Positions 12,090 to 24,010 are shown, counted from the first letter of the stretch. The stretch: 64,000 nt of DNA from Akebia trifoliata (GCA_017979445.1 CM030715.1:15071602-15135601), one strand, 5' to 3'. Notes: generated by a model from the letters alone, not told the origin. Numbers and translations: made by a program.

Positions 12090-13186
12090 ATGCCCGGTTT
12101 AGACACAGATCTAGTCGTTCACAAGTTACTAATCAAAGTGGGAAGCAAGCCGATCAAACAGAAATTACGAAGGTTGAAACCAGAGTGGACACTTAAGGTC
12201 AATGATGAAGTAATGAAGCAGTTCCAAGCAGGGTTTCTCGCAGTATCCACTTACCCTAAGTGGCTCGCCAATGTCATTCATGTACCAAAGAAAGACGGAA
12301 AGGTACGCATGTTTGTAGACTATCATGATCTGAACAGAGCCAGTCCTAAAGATGACTTTCCATTACCACACATCGACACCTTGGTCAATAACACAGCGGG
12401 ACATGGTATGTTCTCCTTCATGGATGGCTTCTAGGGTTACAATCAGATAAAAATGGCGGAAGAAGATCAAGAGAAGATTGCGTTCATTACACCTTGGGGT
12501 ACCTTTCACTATAAGGTTATGCCATTCGGTCTCAAGAACGCCGGGACAACTTACCAACGAGCCATGACTGCCTTATTTCGTGACATGATCCACAAGGAGA
12601 TAGAAGTATATGTGGACGACATGATAGCTAAATCCAATCTCGATGAGGATCATCTGGTAAACTTGAAGAAATTATTTGATCGATTAAGGAAGTACAGTTT
12701 AAGACTTAATCCGGTAAAGTGTGTATTTGGGGCCACGTCAGGAAAGCTATTGGGGTTCATTGTCAGTAGAAGAGGCATCGAAATCGATCCAGCTAAAATG
12801 AAGTACATCATAAATATGGAACCACCCAAATCAGAGAAAGAGATTAGGAGATTCCTAGGGAGAATTCAGTACATTAGTCAGTTCATCGCACAACTAACTC
12901 CGATCTGTGAGCCAGTATTCAAACTACTGAAGAAGAATGAGTCGAAAGAATGGAATGAAGACTGTCAAGAAGCTTTCGACAAGATTAAAAGATACTTGCT
13001 TAATCCACCAGTCTTAGTTCCGCCTACACCAGGTCGACCTCTACTGATGTATCTCTCCGTACAAGAAAACTCCATGGGCTGTGTACTGGGACAACATGAT
13101 GGAAAAGGTAGAAAAGAATGAGCCATTTATTACCTTAGCAAGAAGTTTACAAGTTACGAGATGAACTATTCGACCCTTGAAAAGAC
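12090..13186 (+). pseudogene. pol: T2 reverse transcriptase and degenerate first RNase H
   Basis: RT copies the element RNA to DNA. Visible in order: KPIKQKLRRLKPEW, FVDYHDLNRASPKDDFPLPHID, FSFMDGF (stop TAG at 12432 in place of Ser or Cys), GYNQI, FITPWGTFHYKVMPFGLKNA, the catalytic YVDDMIAKS (YVDD at 12609-12620), LGFIVSRRGIEIDP and FLGRIQYISQF. It then runs into an RNase H-like fold where the usual catalytic T-D-A-S reads LSVQ within RPLLMYLSVQENSMGCVLGQ, so the first RNase H lacks its key Asp, as is typical of the Tat branch. A stop TGA lies at 13119. At about 13214 a 28-bp segment present in T3 is missing between two ACTATGC repeats, shifting the frame. Confidence 0.92.
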
Positions 13187-13840
13187 GTGTTGCGCCCTCG
13201 TCTGGGCATCACAACGACTATGCTTATTGCTCGAATGGATCCTTTGAAGTATCTCTTTGAGAAGCTGACACTCATAGGACACACTGTGAAGTGGCAACTG
13301 TTATTATCTGAGTTTGACATCACCTATGTCACTCAAAAAGCCATTAAAGGACAAGCTATTGCTGACCACTTAGCGGAACACCCTCTGCCCGACTATGAGC
13401 CACTAAAGACAAATTTTCTTGATGAAGCCATTTTATTTGCTGAAGCCGAGAGCGATGATGAAGAATCTAGTTGGAAAATGTACTTCGATGGAGTAGTAAA
13501 CCAAAATGAAAATGGAATTGGGACAGTCTTGGTTAAGCCAGACGGAACGCATATCCCCATTGCAATCAGATTAAGGTTTCAGTGTTCGAACAATGAAGTC
13601 GAGTACGAAGCATGCATTGTGGGGTTGAAAGCAGCGATCGACCTCGAAGTGGATGAAATATATGTATTTGGAGACTCAAGTCTGGTAGTCTACCAGACAA
13701 CCGGAGAATGAAAGACTCGAGAGCAGAGACAGGTTCCGTATCACAAGTATCTCGAAGATCTAAGTTCAAACTTGACCCGAATCTCCTTTACTTATATGTC
13801 GAGGGCTAAGAATCAGTTTGCAGATGCATTGGCTACTCTG
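13187..13840 (+). pseudogene. T2 second (archaeal-type) RNase H
   Basis: Tether LTGH..KWQLLLSEFDITYV and GQAIADHLAEHPLPDYEP, then a complete RNase H fold with all four acidic residues in place: Asp in MYFDG (13487), Glu in NEVEYEAC (13601), Asp in VFGDSSLVV (13673) and Asp in NQFADALATLAS (13823). An extra RNase H of this type after a degenerate first one is a known hallmark of Tat-lineage plant Ty3 elements and is thought to restore RNA removal. One nonsense change, TGG to TGA at 13709, interrupts it. Confidence 0.88.
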
Positions 13841-14489
13841 GCCTCAATGGTCAGTCTCTCCGAAGACACCATAGTCGACCCTCTTGAGATTGGTATTCAA
13901 GACGAGCCTGCGTATTGCTTACCTATGGGGGTCGAAGAACTTGAGGAAAAATCATGGTATGCAGACATCAAGGCATTCTTAGAGGATCGAATTTTTCCAC
14001 CCGATGCCACAACGACGGACCGAAAGACTATTCAGAGATTGGCAGGACAGTTCTTCTTGAGTAGCGGAGTCTTGTACAAAAAGTCGCATCACGAGGTCCT
14101 CTTCAGGTGTGTAACACAGACAGAAGCTCAACGCTTAATCGAGACTGTGCATGGAAGAGTCTGTAGACCTCACATGAATGGACATATGCTCGCAAAGAAG
14201 ATTATGAGAATGGCTTACTACTGGATGACTATGGAGAGCGACGGGTACCAACATGTTCGAAAATGTCACTTGTGTCAAATCTATGCCAACAAGATCAATG
14301 TGCCATCTTCCGAATTGCACAATATGACTTCTCCCTGGCCTTTCTCACTATGGGGCATGGATGTCATCGGACAGATCAATCCTCAAGCTTCTAATGGGCA
14401 TTGTTTCATCTTAGTCGGCATCGACTACTTTACAAAATGGGTAGAAGCAGCATCTTACGCCAATGTTACAAGGGGCAATGTCTTGAACT
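13841..14489 (+). pseudogene. T2 integrase, N-terminal half only
   Basis: Spacer TIVDPLEIGIQDEP, then QRLAGQFFLSSGVLYKKS, the HHCC zinc-binding domain (VHGR..., HMNGH, and Cys codons at 14264 and 14273 in KCHLC), then the start of the catalytic core with the first Asp in WGMDVIG (14360) and GIDYFTKWVEAASYANVT. The sequence then runs straight into LTR DNA (TTATCCCCAAAAG, about 14489). The second Asp, the Glu and the C-terminal domain are absent, so it could not join DNA ends. Confidence 0.88.
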
Positions 14490-15520
14490 TTATCCCCAAA
14501 AGTTCTTCAAAAACTCTATAAATACCCTCATTTTCTATGAACAACTCATGCTCTAAAGCCCCCATCTCTCAACCTAAAACTCTACTCATATATCATCTCC
14601 TAACCTTCAACTCTCCCATCCCTCAACTCCACCCTTCAACTCTCAAGTTCATTCAAGACTTCCAAAAGGGATAAGGTGGGACAATAGTTATTTATTTATC
14701 TTTTAACTTGCATATTCTTCTTCTATCCCTCTCTTTTTAACTTGCATATTCTTCTTCTATCCCTCTCTTTTTATTTTTAGAAGCCTCTAGGATGTAATGG
14801 AGAACCCTCCTTCATCTCGAGTAGATTGAACCTCAACCTTGGACATGGAATGCTTGAGGCGGTTTGGTCCAAAGGATGGAGGTTGAAGCCCTTTTTAATC
14901 CAATCTCATATCATGCATCATAATGTACACTATGCACACACATCACACATGTTTGGCTATGATGAAGAATTGTGTAGCTCTCTTGATGGGGCTAAAACAC
15001 TAAGTTTCTAGCTAAGCATGCATGCATTAAGGTTGTGGATCTAAAGGGAACTCCATTCATGGAACTTCTCTAGAATCCTAAACCAACATTCTAATTCATG
15101 TAAAAATGTGATGACTTTATGGGATATCCTCTCCTATAGAATATTCCTCATGTCTATACAAACATTAAATCCTCTTTCAAAGGGGTACATACACACTATG
15201 TGCACCCACCCACTTCATGCATCTCATGCATTCCACTTGTCATGTTAATCTTTTAAGAAATGGCCAAATCTAAAGATAACTACCATAGGTGGAGAGAATG
15301 GGGTGCTTAACACCTTCCCCATTCTCTAATCGAATCTCCTTACTTAGATCTTAGGTAGACCATACCTTTTCCATGATTGAGAGTCACTACAATGCCATGA
15401 AAAATTTATTTGCAAAAGAATCGATTCGGGTGTCCATTCACACCCATTTCCAAAAAAGAATGGTGGCGACTCCAAACCACGTAACATTGAGGTTCAAGGA
15501 TGATCATTCTCATGTCTACA
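14490..15520 (+). repeat. T2 3' LTR, left-truncated (about 1,030 bp)
   Basis: Matches 5' LTR positions from about 3099 to 4116; the first ~970 bp are missing at the integrase junction. It carries a private tandem duplication of about 41 bp (TTTAACTTGCATATTCTTC twice, about 14697-14780). It ends TGTCTACA directly before the CTTGG duplication. TATAAATA is at 14517-14524. Confidence 0.92.
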
Positions 15521-15525
15521 CTTGG

Positions 15526-15628
15526 AATGCTAATATAAATAGAAGAAATCATGCCAAAATTTTAAGGCGCCACCTAGTACCTTGAGATTTGACATGGGAC
15601 TTTATGTTAGTATTTTGGGGGCGTCACA
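15526..15628 (+). repeat. C1 5' LTR, last 103 bp after T2
   Basis: Matches 21788-21890 of the C1 3' LTR (both have GCCACCTAGTACC/GCCACTTAGTACC and GTTAGTATTTTGGGGG). Ends GTCACA, next to the primer site. Confidence 0.9.
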
Positions 15629-15630
15629 AA

Positions 15631-15642
15631 TGGTATTAGAGT
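15631..15642 (+). other. C1 primer binding site (initiator tRNA-Met type)
   Basis: TGGTATTAGAGT, two bases after the LTR. The consensus for the plant tRNA-iMet primer site is TGGTATCAGAGC; two transitions separate them. Confidence 0.8.
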
Positions 15643-15999
15643 ATAGTATTAGATCTGTATGGGATACAAATCTGCTATGTTTCGAAGAATTGACTGATTC
15701 CAAAGATATCAAAGTGATATTAAAAATTTGATATCCAAGCTTATTAGTAGTTTCGTATTGGGATTACGAGCTTTTCTTTGTCTAGAAGTTTGTCGAGTTT
15801 AGTATGTCGATGATTAGATTCTAGGTTCATTATTTTAGTAATGGAAAGAGTGTCTATTACTAAATTATTCCAAGTTAAAGTAATAATTAATGATTATTTA
15901 ATAATGATTTTTGACCTTAGTCTGCTAAGTGCCTTGTTTTTGATAGACACAGATTATTGAATTATCAGATTTGGTAAAATGGAAGGAAATAAAAATACA

Positions 16000-17050
16000 A
16001 CTAGACCATGACAAGGAGTCAAAGTGGTGGGAGAAGATCTACCTAGGTCATGTAAACTTACCAAAATAGAACGGTTGTAGAAGTAGTCTCCGAGTTATCC
16101 CAGAGTCAGGCACGTATGGAAAAGAGACAGTCGGAGATATTTGAAGCCCAAATGATTCTGGTGGGTCGACTAACAAAAAGATTAGAGAAGATAGAAGAAA
16201 GGCTCAACCACCATTATAGGGATAAATCCCAAAGAGATCAAGAGATAAATATCCCACTACATGAAGGACTACAATATTACCACTGCCTCAGAACCAAATA
16301 AAAGGAAGGCAATTAGGATCCAATAAGAGGCAAACAATTACGAAACTAGGAAAGTCACAGGGAAAACAACCATATGTAAAATGTGAGATTATAGAAATAC
16401 CAACTTAAAAGATGAAAGAGTTCTACAAGAAATAACAACATATACTATATAATCAGTTGAAAGAAAGAGTTAGAGCATGTTATGAATGTGGTAAATTGGG
16501 TCATAAAGGGGAGTACTATTCAGGCTGATGTCAACCGATTAAAGATGTGTGGTTCAGAAAACTGTTAGACGAGTCGATTCAAGGAACAATAAGGCCACAA
16601 GGTTTTAACAAAGTTGAGAATGTATTCGTACCACCCCAAACAGATAGAACTAGTGGTCGAAAATGAGAGAAAATGGAATTACAAACATCCGGGGGGAAGA
16701 CCATTGAACCCCAGACCTCTTTTCCTTCTCGATCAAACCCAACCAAAAGGCAGATGTATTTTAGGCCAATTGTCTCTAAATCAGTGTATCCACAGTGTAG
16801 AGCTCTTCCACCACCGAGTTACAGGATTTTCCCATTCCTAAGTTATAAAATAATTAGGATTTCAGTAATGCCAATAGGGCCAGAGGAACTAACAAGGCAA
16901 GTTTAGAGATCACAAGCTCCAGTCTACCAATTGCCCATTTCACAAAAATCTACGAAGGCGAGATCATTGACGTATTACTCGTGTGGTTTGGTAGGACATA
17001 TCAGAAGAGAGTGCCCTCTATCATAGTCACAAGCAAGGGTTATGACTAAG
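16000..17050 (+). pseudogene. gag: C1 gag remnant with two zinc-knuckle relics
   Basis: Only short open stretches remain (for example MEKRQSEIFEAQMILVGR from 16116, a helical, charged segment). One CCHC relic at 16478-16519 reads C-YE-C-GKLG-H-KGEY, with the last Cys lost. A second at about 16972-17014 reads YYSCGLVGHIRRECP, with the first Cys replaced by Tyr. Between them is a Pro/Arg-rich region (16614-16906). Stops occur in every frame. Confidence 0.65.
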
Positions 17051-17099
17051 AAGGAGGCACCCTTTCCCAACGAAGTTTTGGAATGTATGATTTTAAATT

Positions 17100-17330
17100 A
17101 TAATGATAAAAATTCGAGTTTTGTTAGATACTGATTCATCGAGATCATACATTTCTACTAAGATTGCACAGCTATTAGAACTAAAAATTATTGATACGGG
17201 CCGAGTAATGAAACTAACCACATAGTTAGGAAACTGTCAGGTTGCCAAGAAACTATGCCAAAATTGTGTAATTAGAGTAGAGGACCAGGAAGGGATTCTT
17301 GATCTCATGATACTAGATTCATGGTGATTT
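17100..17330 (+). pseudogene. C1 aspartic protease remnant
   Basis: RVLLDTDSSRSYIS at about 17110-17155: the chromovirus protease motif with the catalytic D-T-G reading D-T-D. Followed by an AQLLEL-like helix and VEDQEGILDLMILDS-like residues. Not functional. Confidence 0.65.
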
Positions 17331-17599
17331 TGACATTATCTTGAAAATGGATTGGTTAGTATAGAACCATGCCCATATCGACTATTTTGTGAGGTCCATT
17401 AGTATTAGGAGACCAAGGTATTTGAGGCTCAAGGTTCAGGGATCTAGTTATAGAAGAGATAGTTCTCTATACAATAGTTGAGAAATTTGAGAGTATTAGA
17501 AATAAATACTCTAGTAGATCTAGTAGAGGTAAGTAGATAATTTGATAATGTTTTTCTAGAAGAATTATCAGATTTGTTGCTATGTTGTGAGGTAGAATT

Positions 17600-18575
17600 T
17601 TCTATTGATTTGGTGCTAGGAACGAGACCTATTTTTACTACACCCTACTGAATGGCCCTGGTAGAAACCCGAGAATTGAAAACGCAGAGTGATGAGCTTA
17701 CGAGTTTTGGGTTTATCCGACCAAGTTCTTCACACTAGGGGGTATCGATTTGGTTCGTCAAGAAGAAATATGGGTCGCTTCAATTATGCATTGATTACCG
17801 GAAGCTAAATCAAGTAACCATCAAGAATAAGTACCCCATTCCATGCATGGATGATCTGTTTGACCAACTACAAGGTGCCCAGTATTTCTCTAAGATTGAT
17901 TCGCGATCTGGGTATCACTAGTTGAGAATCTAAGAGGCGGATATTTTGAAGATTGCATTTTAGATCAGGCTAGGACACTTCAAGTATCTAGTGATGCTTT
18001 TCAATCTAATGAATGTACTAGTAACATATATGCTTCTTATGCATTAGATATTTTGGAAGCACCTCGACAGGATGTCATCTATAAAATAATGGCATCTATG
18101 GATGATATCGTGAGCTATTCTAAGTCGGGGGAGGGTCACAAGAGACACCTAAGAATCACACTATAGATTTTACGAGAATATAGGTTACATGCTAAGTTCA
18201 GTAAGTATAGGTTTCAGTTTCGTAAGGTGAAATTCTTAAGGCAAGTAGTATCAAGTGAAGGGACAGCAATAGACCCATCCAAAGTTGAAGCCGTATTGTC
18301 GTGAAAATAATTAAAGATAGTGACAGATATCAAAAGTTTCTTTGGGATGGACAACTATTATTGAACATTTATTAAGGAATTCTCTATTCTTGCGGTACCG
18401 TTGACAAGATTAACTTAGAAAAATATCCGATTTGAATGGGATGACAATTATGACATTGCATTTTTAGAATTGAAGAAAAGATTGAGGACCACTCCAATCC
18501 TAGTATCTCCGATTTCGGATGAGGGTTGACAATCTTTACTGATGCATCCAGGATTGGTTTGGGAGCTGTATTGAT
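17600..18575 (+). pseudogene. pol: C1 reverse transcriptase and RNase H start, heavily decayed
   Basis: Recognisable segments in one broken frame: [41 protein letters not shown], then MDDIVSYSKS at about 18098 (the chromovirus I-D-D-I-L-V-Y-S site, first residue changed), SSEGTAIDPSKVEAV, the tether FLELKKRLRTTPIL, and the RNase H opening FTDASRIGLGAVLM (TDAS at 18538-18549). Many stops, mostly of the C-to-T type. Nothing recognisable as integrase follows. Confidence 0.8.
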
Positions 18576-18879
18576 GAAGAATTGGGAGACAATAATTGGA
18601 TGTGATTAAAGAAGATGTGTAGGTTGGTTGATATAAAATACAATGGAAAATATATATCATTAATTAAAGGTGATTGGTAAAAAATTGGGATGTAAAAAAA
18701 TATCATCTTGAGTAAGATTTTAAGTAATAAGATTTATGACAAGAATTTTGAAAAAATATCACGATAAGTAAAATATGGAACGAGAGGTAGAAATGTTGAA
18801 TTCGATATGTATATCAATCACAAGGACTATTTGAAGAATAAGATACAATATTAAAATTTCAAGGATGAAATTTTTATTA
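18576..18879 (+). other. C1 segment between RNase H and polypurine tract
   Basis: About 300 bp, AT-rich, no recognisable domain. In a complete chromovirus more than 1 kb of integrase should be here, so an internal deletion is implied. The last part (AAAATTTCAAGGATGAAATTT) resembles the usual 3' untranslated segment. Confidence 0.5.
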
Positions 18880-18890
18880 AGGGAGGAGAA
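18880..18890 (+). other. C1 polypurine tract
   Basis: AGGGAGGAGAA directly before the 3' LTR start; the plus-strand primer in reverse transcription. Confidence 0.75.
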
Positions 18891-21890
18891 TCTAAAATCC
18901 TGAGTTTTTTATTCATATCTTGTGGAAAAATAAATAATGAAATTTTGAGAAAATCCTAAAAGTGGGACTTAAGGTAAAACTTTAAGATTTTTTTTAATTA
19001 TTTTTAACGAAATATAACTTCACCATTGGATTCAAAATGGTTGAAAAACATACTTTAGCCTATAAGTACGCTTAAATGTGAGTTCAAACGAAAAAATTAC
19101 AAAATCCTCGATTTTTAAGTTGGAACAGGCTGAAAAAATAAATTTTTACTAGAATAAGAATTTTTAAAATTTGATTATACCATTGGGTCTGCAATAAAAA
19201 TTTATAGAACATGAAATATTTACTCATCATTTTTAAAGCTAAAAATGTCAAATTATCATAAAAAATGGAAACAACTTCGATTTTCGATGACCGGATTGAA
19301 AAAGTGAATTTTTTATAGAGTAAGAATTTTTAGATTTCGATTACACCATTAGATCCAATAAAAAATTATAGAAAAAGAAGTATTCACTCATTAGTTTTGG
19401 AGTCTGAAAAGTTGAGTTATCGTCAAATGAAACAATGTTAAAAATATCGATTTCATCCTGCAAACTTTATATAAAGAATTTTTAAATGATGGTTACTAGT
19501 CATTTTCTTCCAAATGCATTAGAAAACAAGCCAACCCAAACATTTTTTAAAAAATTGGTTTTGAAAGCAACTTTATTATCGATTTCATTACAAACGAGGT
19601 GTCGTCGATGCTCGATGAAAAAGGAAAAAATTTCCACAGCGTCGAACTCTATAAATCCTCACATTTTTTTCTTTCTTGACGTTTCATCAAAAATAGCTGA
19701 AAATATAAAAGGATATCAACCTTTCAACCCCATATTTCATCCACTTTGAGCCCAAACTATCCTCCGTTGTAGAAGGGAAAAATGACGGTATCGTCAAGAT
19801 CTTCGAAATCGCCAAATCCGATTAAAAATATCAGGGGTCTCCACGTTAGATCCAACTTGATTTTTACACCGATCACCTCGATTTTTAAGCACACTCTTTA
19901 ACTCTATCGCACAGAGATTGGTAGGGACTTACGATTCTTACTAGTAATTATAGATTGTGAAAAATTACTGTTAGGATTTTAACGAAAATTTGTGATGTGT
20001 TTCAAAAATATAGAATTTTTTACGTTATTTCAAATTCATATTAAAACCTTTATATTTAATGTGATTAATTGTGTTTAATTATATTTTATAACAAATTATA
20101 CGTGGGTGGGACATTTCACCAAGTTAATTCCACCAGTTTGGTCCTATGCACTACTCCGACCCTGTTTTGATCTAATTTTTATAAATTTTCCATTTAAATA
20201 ATATAAATAAATTTTAAATTTTAAAAAATTGATTTAATATTCAATGAACTCATGTTGAGTTGATGAATTTCAAAGAATGATTTTTTGTATTCAAAAATAC
20301 GAAAAGTGAAAAAAATCAGAAAAAGGAAAAAAAATGGATGAAACGGTAAAATGTAAAAATCACGTCCAAGGGGTGATGTCTGCATTTTACATTAGGATGC
20401 TATGTGTGGATTGATGAATGAATATCTAAGGTTAATTTACTTTTTATTTTCACGAGGTGACTTGCATGTTTATTTACGATTATGCGCTATGTACTGTTAT
20501 TTATTTTATGTCAGTGGGTCATTATTGCATGGTAGGAAACTAGATATCCATTATCAACTCTGTAATGTTAATATCTTATTTGTTTTCAAAGAAAAGAAAT
20601 AATATGCATATGTAGTTATTTTGTGAATTGTTAAACAACTTGTGAATGCCTGAAGGGATAGTCTGTCATATCATACGAAGTGATATACTATCTTGGGATA
20701 TATAGTAGAGACAACCAAGCTCATACGTGGTATTGGATCGTATAAGAATGGAATCACAACTGGACTCTAGGTTTATTCCTTTCTATCTTTTTTAATAAAA
20801 TTGGACTGTAAATGTGATCATAAACGAATGGGGATGTATAATTGAAATCACATACAATCCTCATAAGCATAAACGAAGATGAATAGTCAATGATCACCAA
20901 CAATCTAAAGTAGTTGAATGTTCTAACAGATCGAAAAGAGACCCATTGTTTACAGTCACTTCAAACAACCAGGCTAAGCTGGATAAATGGTATCGCAAGT
21001 GTGGTAAACAGCGACCGATCACAAAATCAGGAACTAATACTTTATTATTGGAACATTATGTCCTGACTAGGAACAATCCAGTCATAAAATCCTAACTCTC
21101 TAATTCCACTACTCCACCATTGTGTATAATATATTTTTTTCCTTATTTTTATATATAAAATGAAATACATGTTTAATATTTCCATATGGTCAATTAGATT
21201 TGTATAAAAAGAAAATGATATAGTAAGTACTATTGATTGATGTAATGGGAGTTTTAAAATTCTTAGTTGCGTATCCTTGACTATATATACTAATTAATAG
21301 TAGTTTATCTTGAAAAATTTTACATGTATTAAAATGATTCAGAATGCTTACTCGTTCATGTTAGAATGGAGTTATTGGTAGGAATTGTTTACTTCCTTAT
21401 TGGGTAACCATTGTTACTTACCCTTTCCTTATCATTTTTTTAGTTTTAAATCCAGTACTTTGTGAGACAGGTGTAGAGTAAAAGTAAGGATTATTTGGTA
21501 GGTCAGATAAACGACCAAAGTCCTTTTCATGGTAAGTATTGGACTACACCCTAGCAGCATTAGTTCGTCTAGGTAATATTATAGATTTTGGATTTAGTGT
21601 TAGAACTTTTGTTATAGCGAGGGGTTTTCATATAATCCTATAAATTAATTTCTTCTTCTGTTCTATGATCTATCATACGTTATTAAATGCTCATAAGGTT
21701 CTACTATTATTCTATTTTTTATGTATATATGTATATAAATGATATTATGTATATTGTTTATCATGTAAAGTAGGTTGAGTACCTTGGAATGCTAACATAA
21801 AGAGAGGAAGATATGTTATAATTTTGAGGTGCCACTTAGTACCTCGAGATTTGACATTGGATTTTGTGTTAGTATTTTGGGGGTGGCACA
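18891..21890 (+). repeat. C1 3' LTR, complete (3,000 bp)
   Basis: Starts TCTAAAATCC (canonical TG changed to TC) after the polypurine tract and ends GGGTGGCACA. Its right 2 kb matches 237-2130 plus 15526-15628. It shows the uninterrupted target sites of T1 (CTATC, 19904) and T2 (CTTGG, 21783). Confidence 0.88.
19010..19440. repeat. Degenerate tandem repeat of about 160 bp in the C1 LTR
   Basis: Three diverged copies, each beginning near a CACCATTGGATT-like box (19020, 19174, 19340) and containing a CGATTTT box. About 70-75% identical by eye. Confidence 0.6.
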
Positions 21891-22229
21891 ATAATTACTT
21901 ATTAATTATTTAATTTCTTAGCAAGTTTTAATTCTTAATATAGATGCTCTTTAATTCTTTGCAATTTAAATTCCTAGAGTAGAGATTTTTTTTTTCTAAT
22001 AGCTTAAGAACTAGAAAGTTGTCCCTCCTTGGAGGTAATCTTCTCTTTCTAAGACCATTACAGGCATACACTCTGTCCATAGACATCACTATGTTTTTTC
22101 TAAAATAGCTATGGGTCAAAAGTGAATCTATGTAAATCTACATCTAACTCCCTAAACTAGTAAAAACAATCCTAAAGATGACACAACTCTTACATAAGAT
22201 CCCTAGTCTTTCCATGGTGGTGTATAACT
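21891..22229. other. Unassigned AT-rich DNA after C1
   Basis: Between the C1 3' LTR and the minus-strand solo LTR. No coding or repeat feature recognised; it could be the DNA into which C1 inserted. The first five bases after C1 are ATAAT (expected target duplication, left copy outside the window). Confidence 0.4.
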
Positions 22230-22499
22230 CGTAGACACCTCCTAAAGGTTAAACCAAAAAAAAAATGCTCCCAAGTGAGCACATAACCACTAAAAAGATA
22301 TGGGTCGATCTATGGATCAGAGAAATGGGTAAGGGGCCAGATTACGGGTTTCGGAAGGTGTTAGGCACCGAACCCACCCGATCGAGATGATCGGTCTCTA
22401 CTACGATCCAAACTATCCTACGGTCAACAGGTGGAGACTAAAGTCAAGTTAGTGTCCCATCATCATCAATTTATATCAGATGTGCTAAATGAATCTTAT

Positions 22500-22900
22500 G
22501 GCAAATATTTTCTCAAATATCACATAATTCCTCGAATTTTGCACAAAAATGAAAATATTTGAAAAAATCTCAATTTCAACCTATGCTCCAAAGTTCACGT
22601 GGCAATATTCCGATTACAAATCCAAATGTATCATTATTTCCATAATTAATTAAAACAAGAATTTATGAAAATTTTCTAAATTAGAAAATCGTGAACATGA
22701 AATTTCTAATTTGGTAACTCATAGGATATCTAAATTAAAATTTTGAAATTTCCTAAATTGAGAATTTATGACAATATGAGAATTCAAATTAGAAATGAAC
22801 TTCCCGAAATAGGAATTTCCAAATATAATGAGTCCCCAATTAGAAATTTATAAAATGGTTTCCAAATTAGAGAAATATCAATATTGGATTTTCCAAATTA
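22500..22900. repeat. AAATTAGAAATTT-type degenerate short repeats
   Basis: Many diverged copies of a roughly 30-bp motif containing AAATTAGAAATTT or TTTCCAAATTAGAG within the solo LTR. Confidence 0.5.
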
Positions 22901-23029
22901 GCAAGCTACTATTTTTTTTCAAGAATCCATTTTGCCACATGAATCCCTCGAATTCCGCATAGTGGAATCCCACATTTGGTAATGGCACAAAAAAAATGAA
23001 TTGATTCGGTCGCACTTTGGAAAAAAAAA

Positions 23030-23420
23030 AATCCAATTCAATGCCACGTGCACACAAATCAACGAGTCGACTCATCGGCAGCATTTTGAAACGTAAAAAA
23101 ATTTTCAACCTTCTTTTGTCCACAAAATCAGTAAGTCAACTCACATGACAAAATAAATTGTTGAATAAAAAATTAGGAATGCATTGTAAATCATCGAATC
23201 AACTATTCACATGTATGTGCAAAGCTCTCGAATAATAAAAAAGAACACATTGCCCATTATCAAATCGACTATTCACACATAAAAAAAATAAGGACCATAT
23301 GCCAATCATTGGATCAGAAAATATATGAATACGTGGCAAATCATTGGATCAACCATTCGCACAAAAATGCAAAATTCTTTAATAAAAAAATAGGATATGT
23401 GGCAAGCATTAGAAACATGT
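23030..23420. repeat. Degenerate repeat of about 75 bp
   Basis: Four or five copies around TGGCAAATCATTGGATCAAC and ATTCACACAAAAATG, followed by a TTTAATAAAAAAATAGGA block, inside the solo LTR. Confidence 0.55.
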
Positions 23421-23749
23421 CAATGGAGGTCGGATGATCATCTGCAAAGTAAGAATAAGAAAAGAAGAATAAACTATAATAAGAACATAAATGAAACAAA
23501 ATCTAACTTACCTTTATGACCGAACGATGACTGCGATGCGTTCCTTCTAGCTCTCGGGCATCAATCAACTCATGTGAGTACTTTGTCGAAAATCAATCTT
23601 GAATCCGACAAGGTGATTGGAATGACGCTGGTGGGATTTATCCCCTAGATCATTAAGTAACAACTGCTCGAAAGTGTGAGAGAGGAAGGTTTGGGCGTTG
23701 TGAAGTTGACGAAGATTGGCTGGGCAGCAGAGACACGAAGATGATGAAG

Positions 23750-24010
23750 TTGCAGCAACAACGTGGCTGTAGTAGGGATATTTCTTTGTTCTTTTCTTAT
23801 TCTTTTTTATTACTGTCCAATAGAACATGAGAAAGAGCAGGGGACAGAGGGAGTTAAAGGTGAGAGAGGGCAGTTGAAGATGCAACAAAAACGTGGCTGC
23901 AGCAGGGACGTTTCTGTGTTCCTTTCTTCTTCTTTTTGATTCCTGTCCAATAGGACGTAAGAAAGAGAAGAAGACAAAGGGAGTGGAGAGTAAGAGATGG
24001 CAAAGAGTTG
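23750..24010. repeat. 131-bp tandem duplication in the solo LTR
   Basis: AACGTGGCTGTAGTAGGGA at about 23759 and AACGTGGCTGCAGCAGGGA at about 23890 start two copies that run through TTACTGTCCAATAG / TTCCTGTCCAATAG. The short ORFs over this stretch show no domain and are not called. Confidence 0.8.

Larger units (their letters stand above)
2131..15520 (+). mobile_element. T2: Tat-like Ty3/gypsy retrotransposon inserted in the C1 5' LTR
   Basis: The element starts TGTAGACACCCC at 2131 and ends TGTCTACA at 15520. The target duplication CTTGG is perfect at 2126-2130 and 15521-15525, and the uninterrupted site is visible in the C1 3' LTR at 21783-21787. Order: 5' LTR, primer site, leader with two minisatellites, gag, PR, Lys-rich/acidic linker, RT, degenerate RNase H, second RNase H, integrase start, truncated 3' LTR. 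Shared parts of its LTRs are about 95-96% identical by eye, so it is younger than its host C1. It is defective through many stops, an in-frame PR deletion, a 28-bp deletion after RT and a large integrase-to-LTR deletion. Confidence 0.93.
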
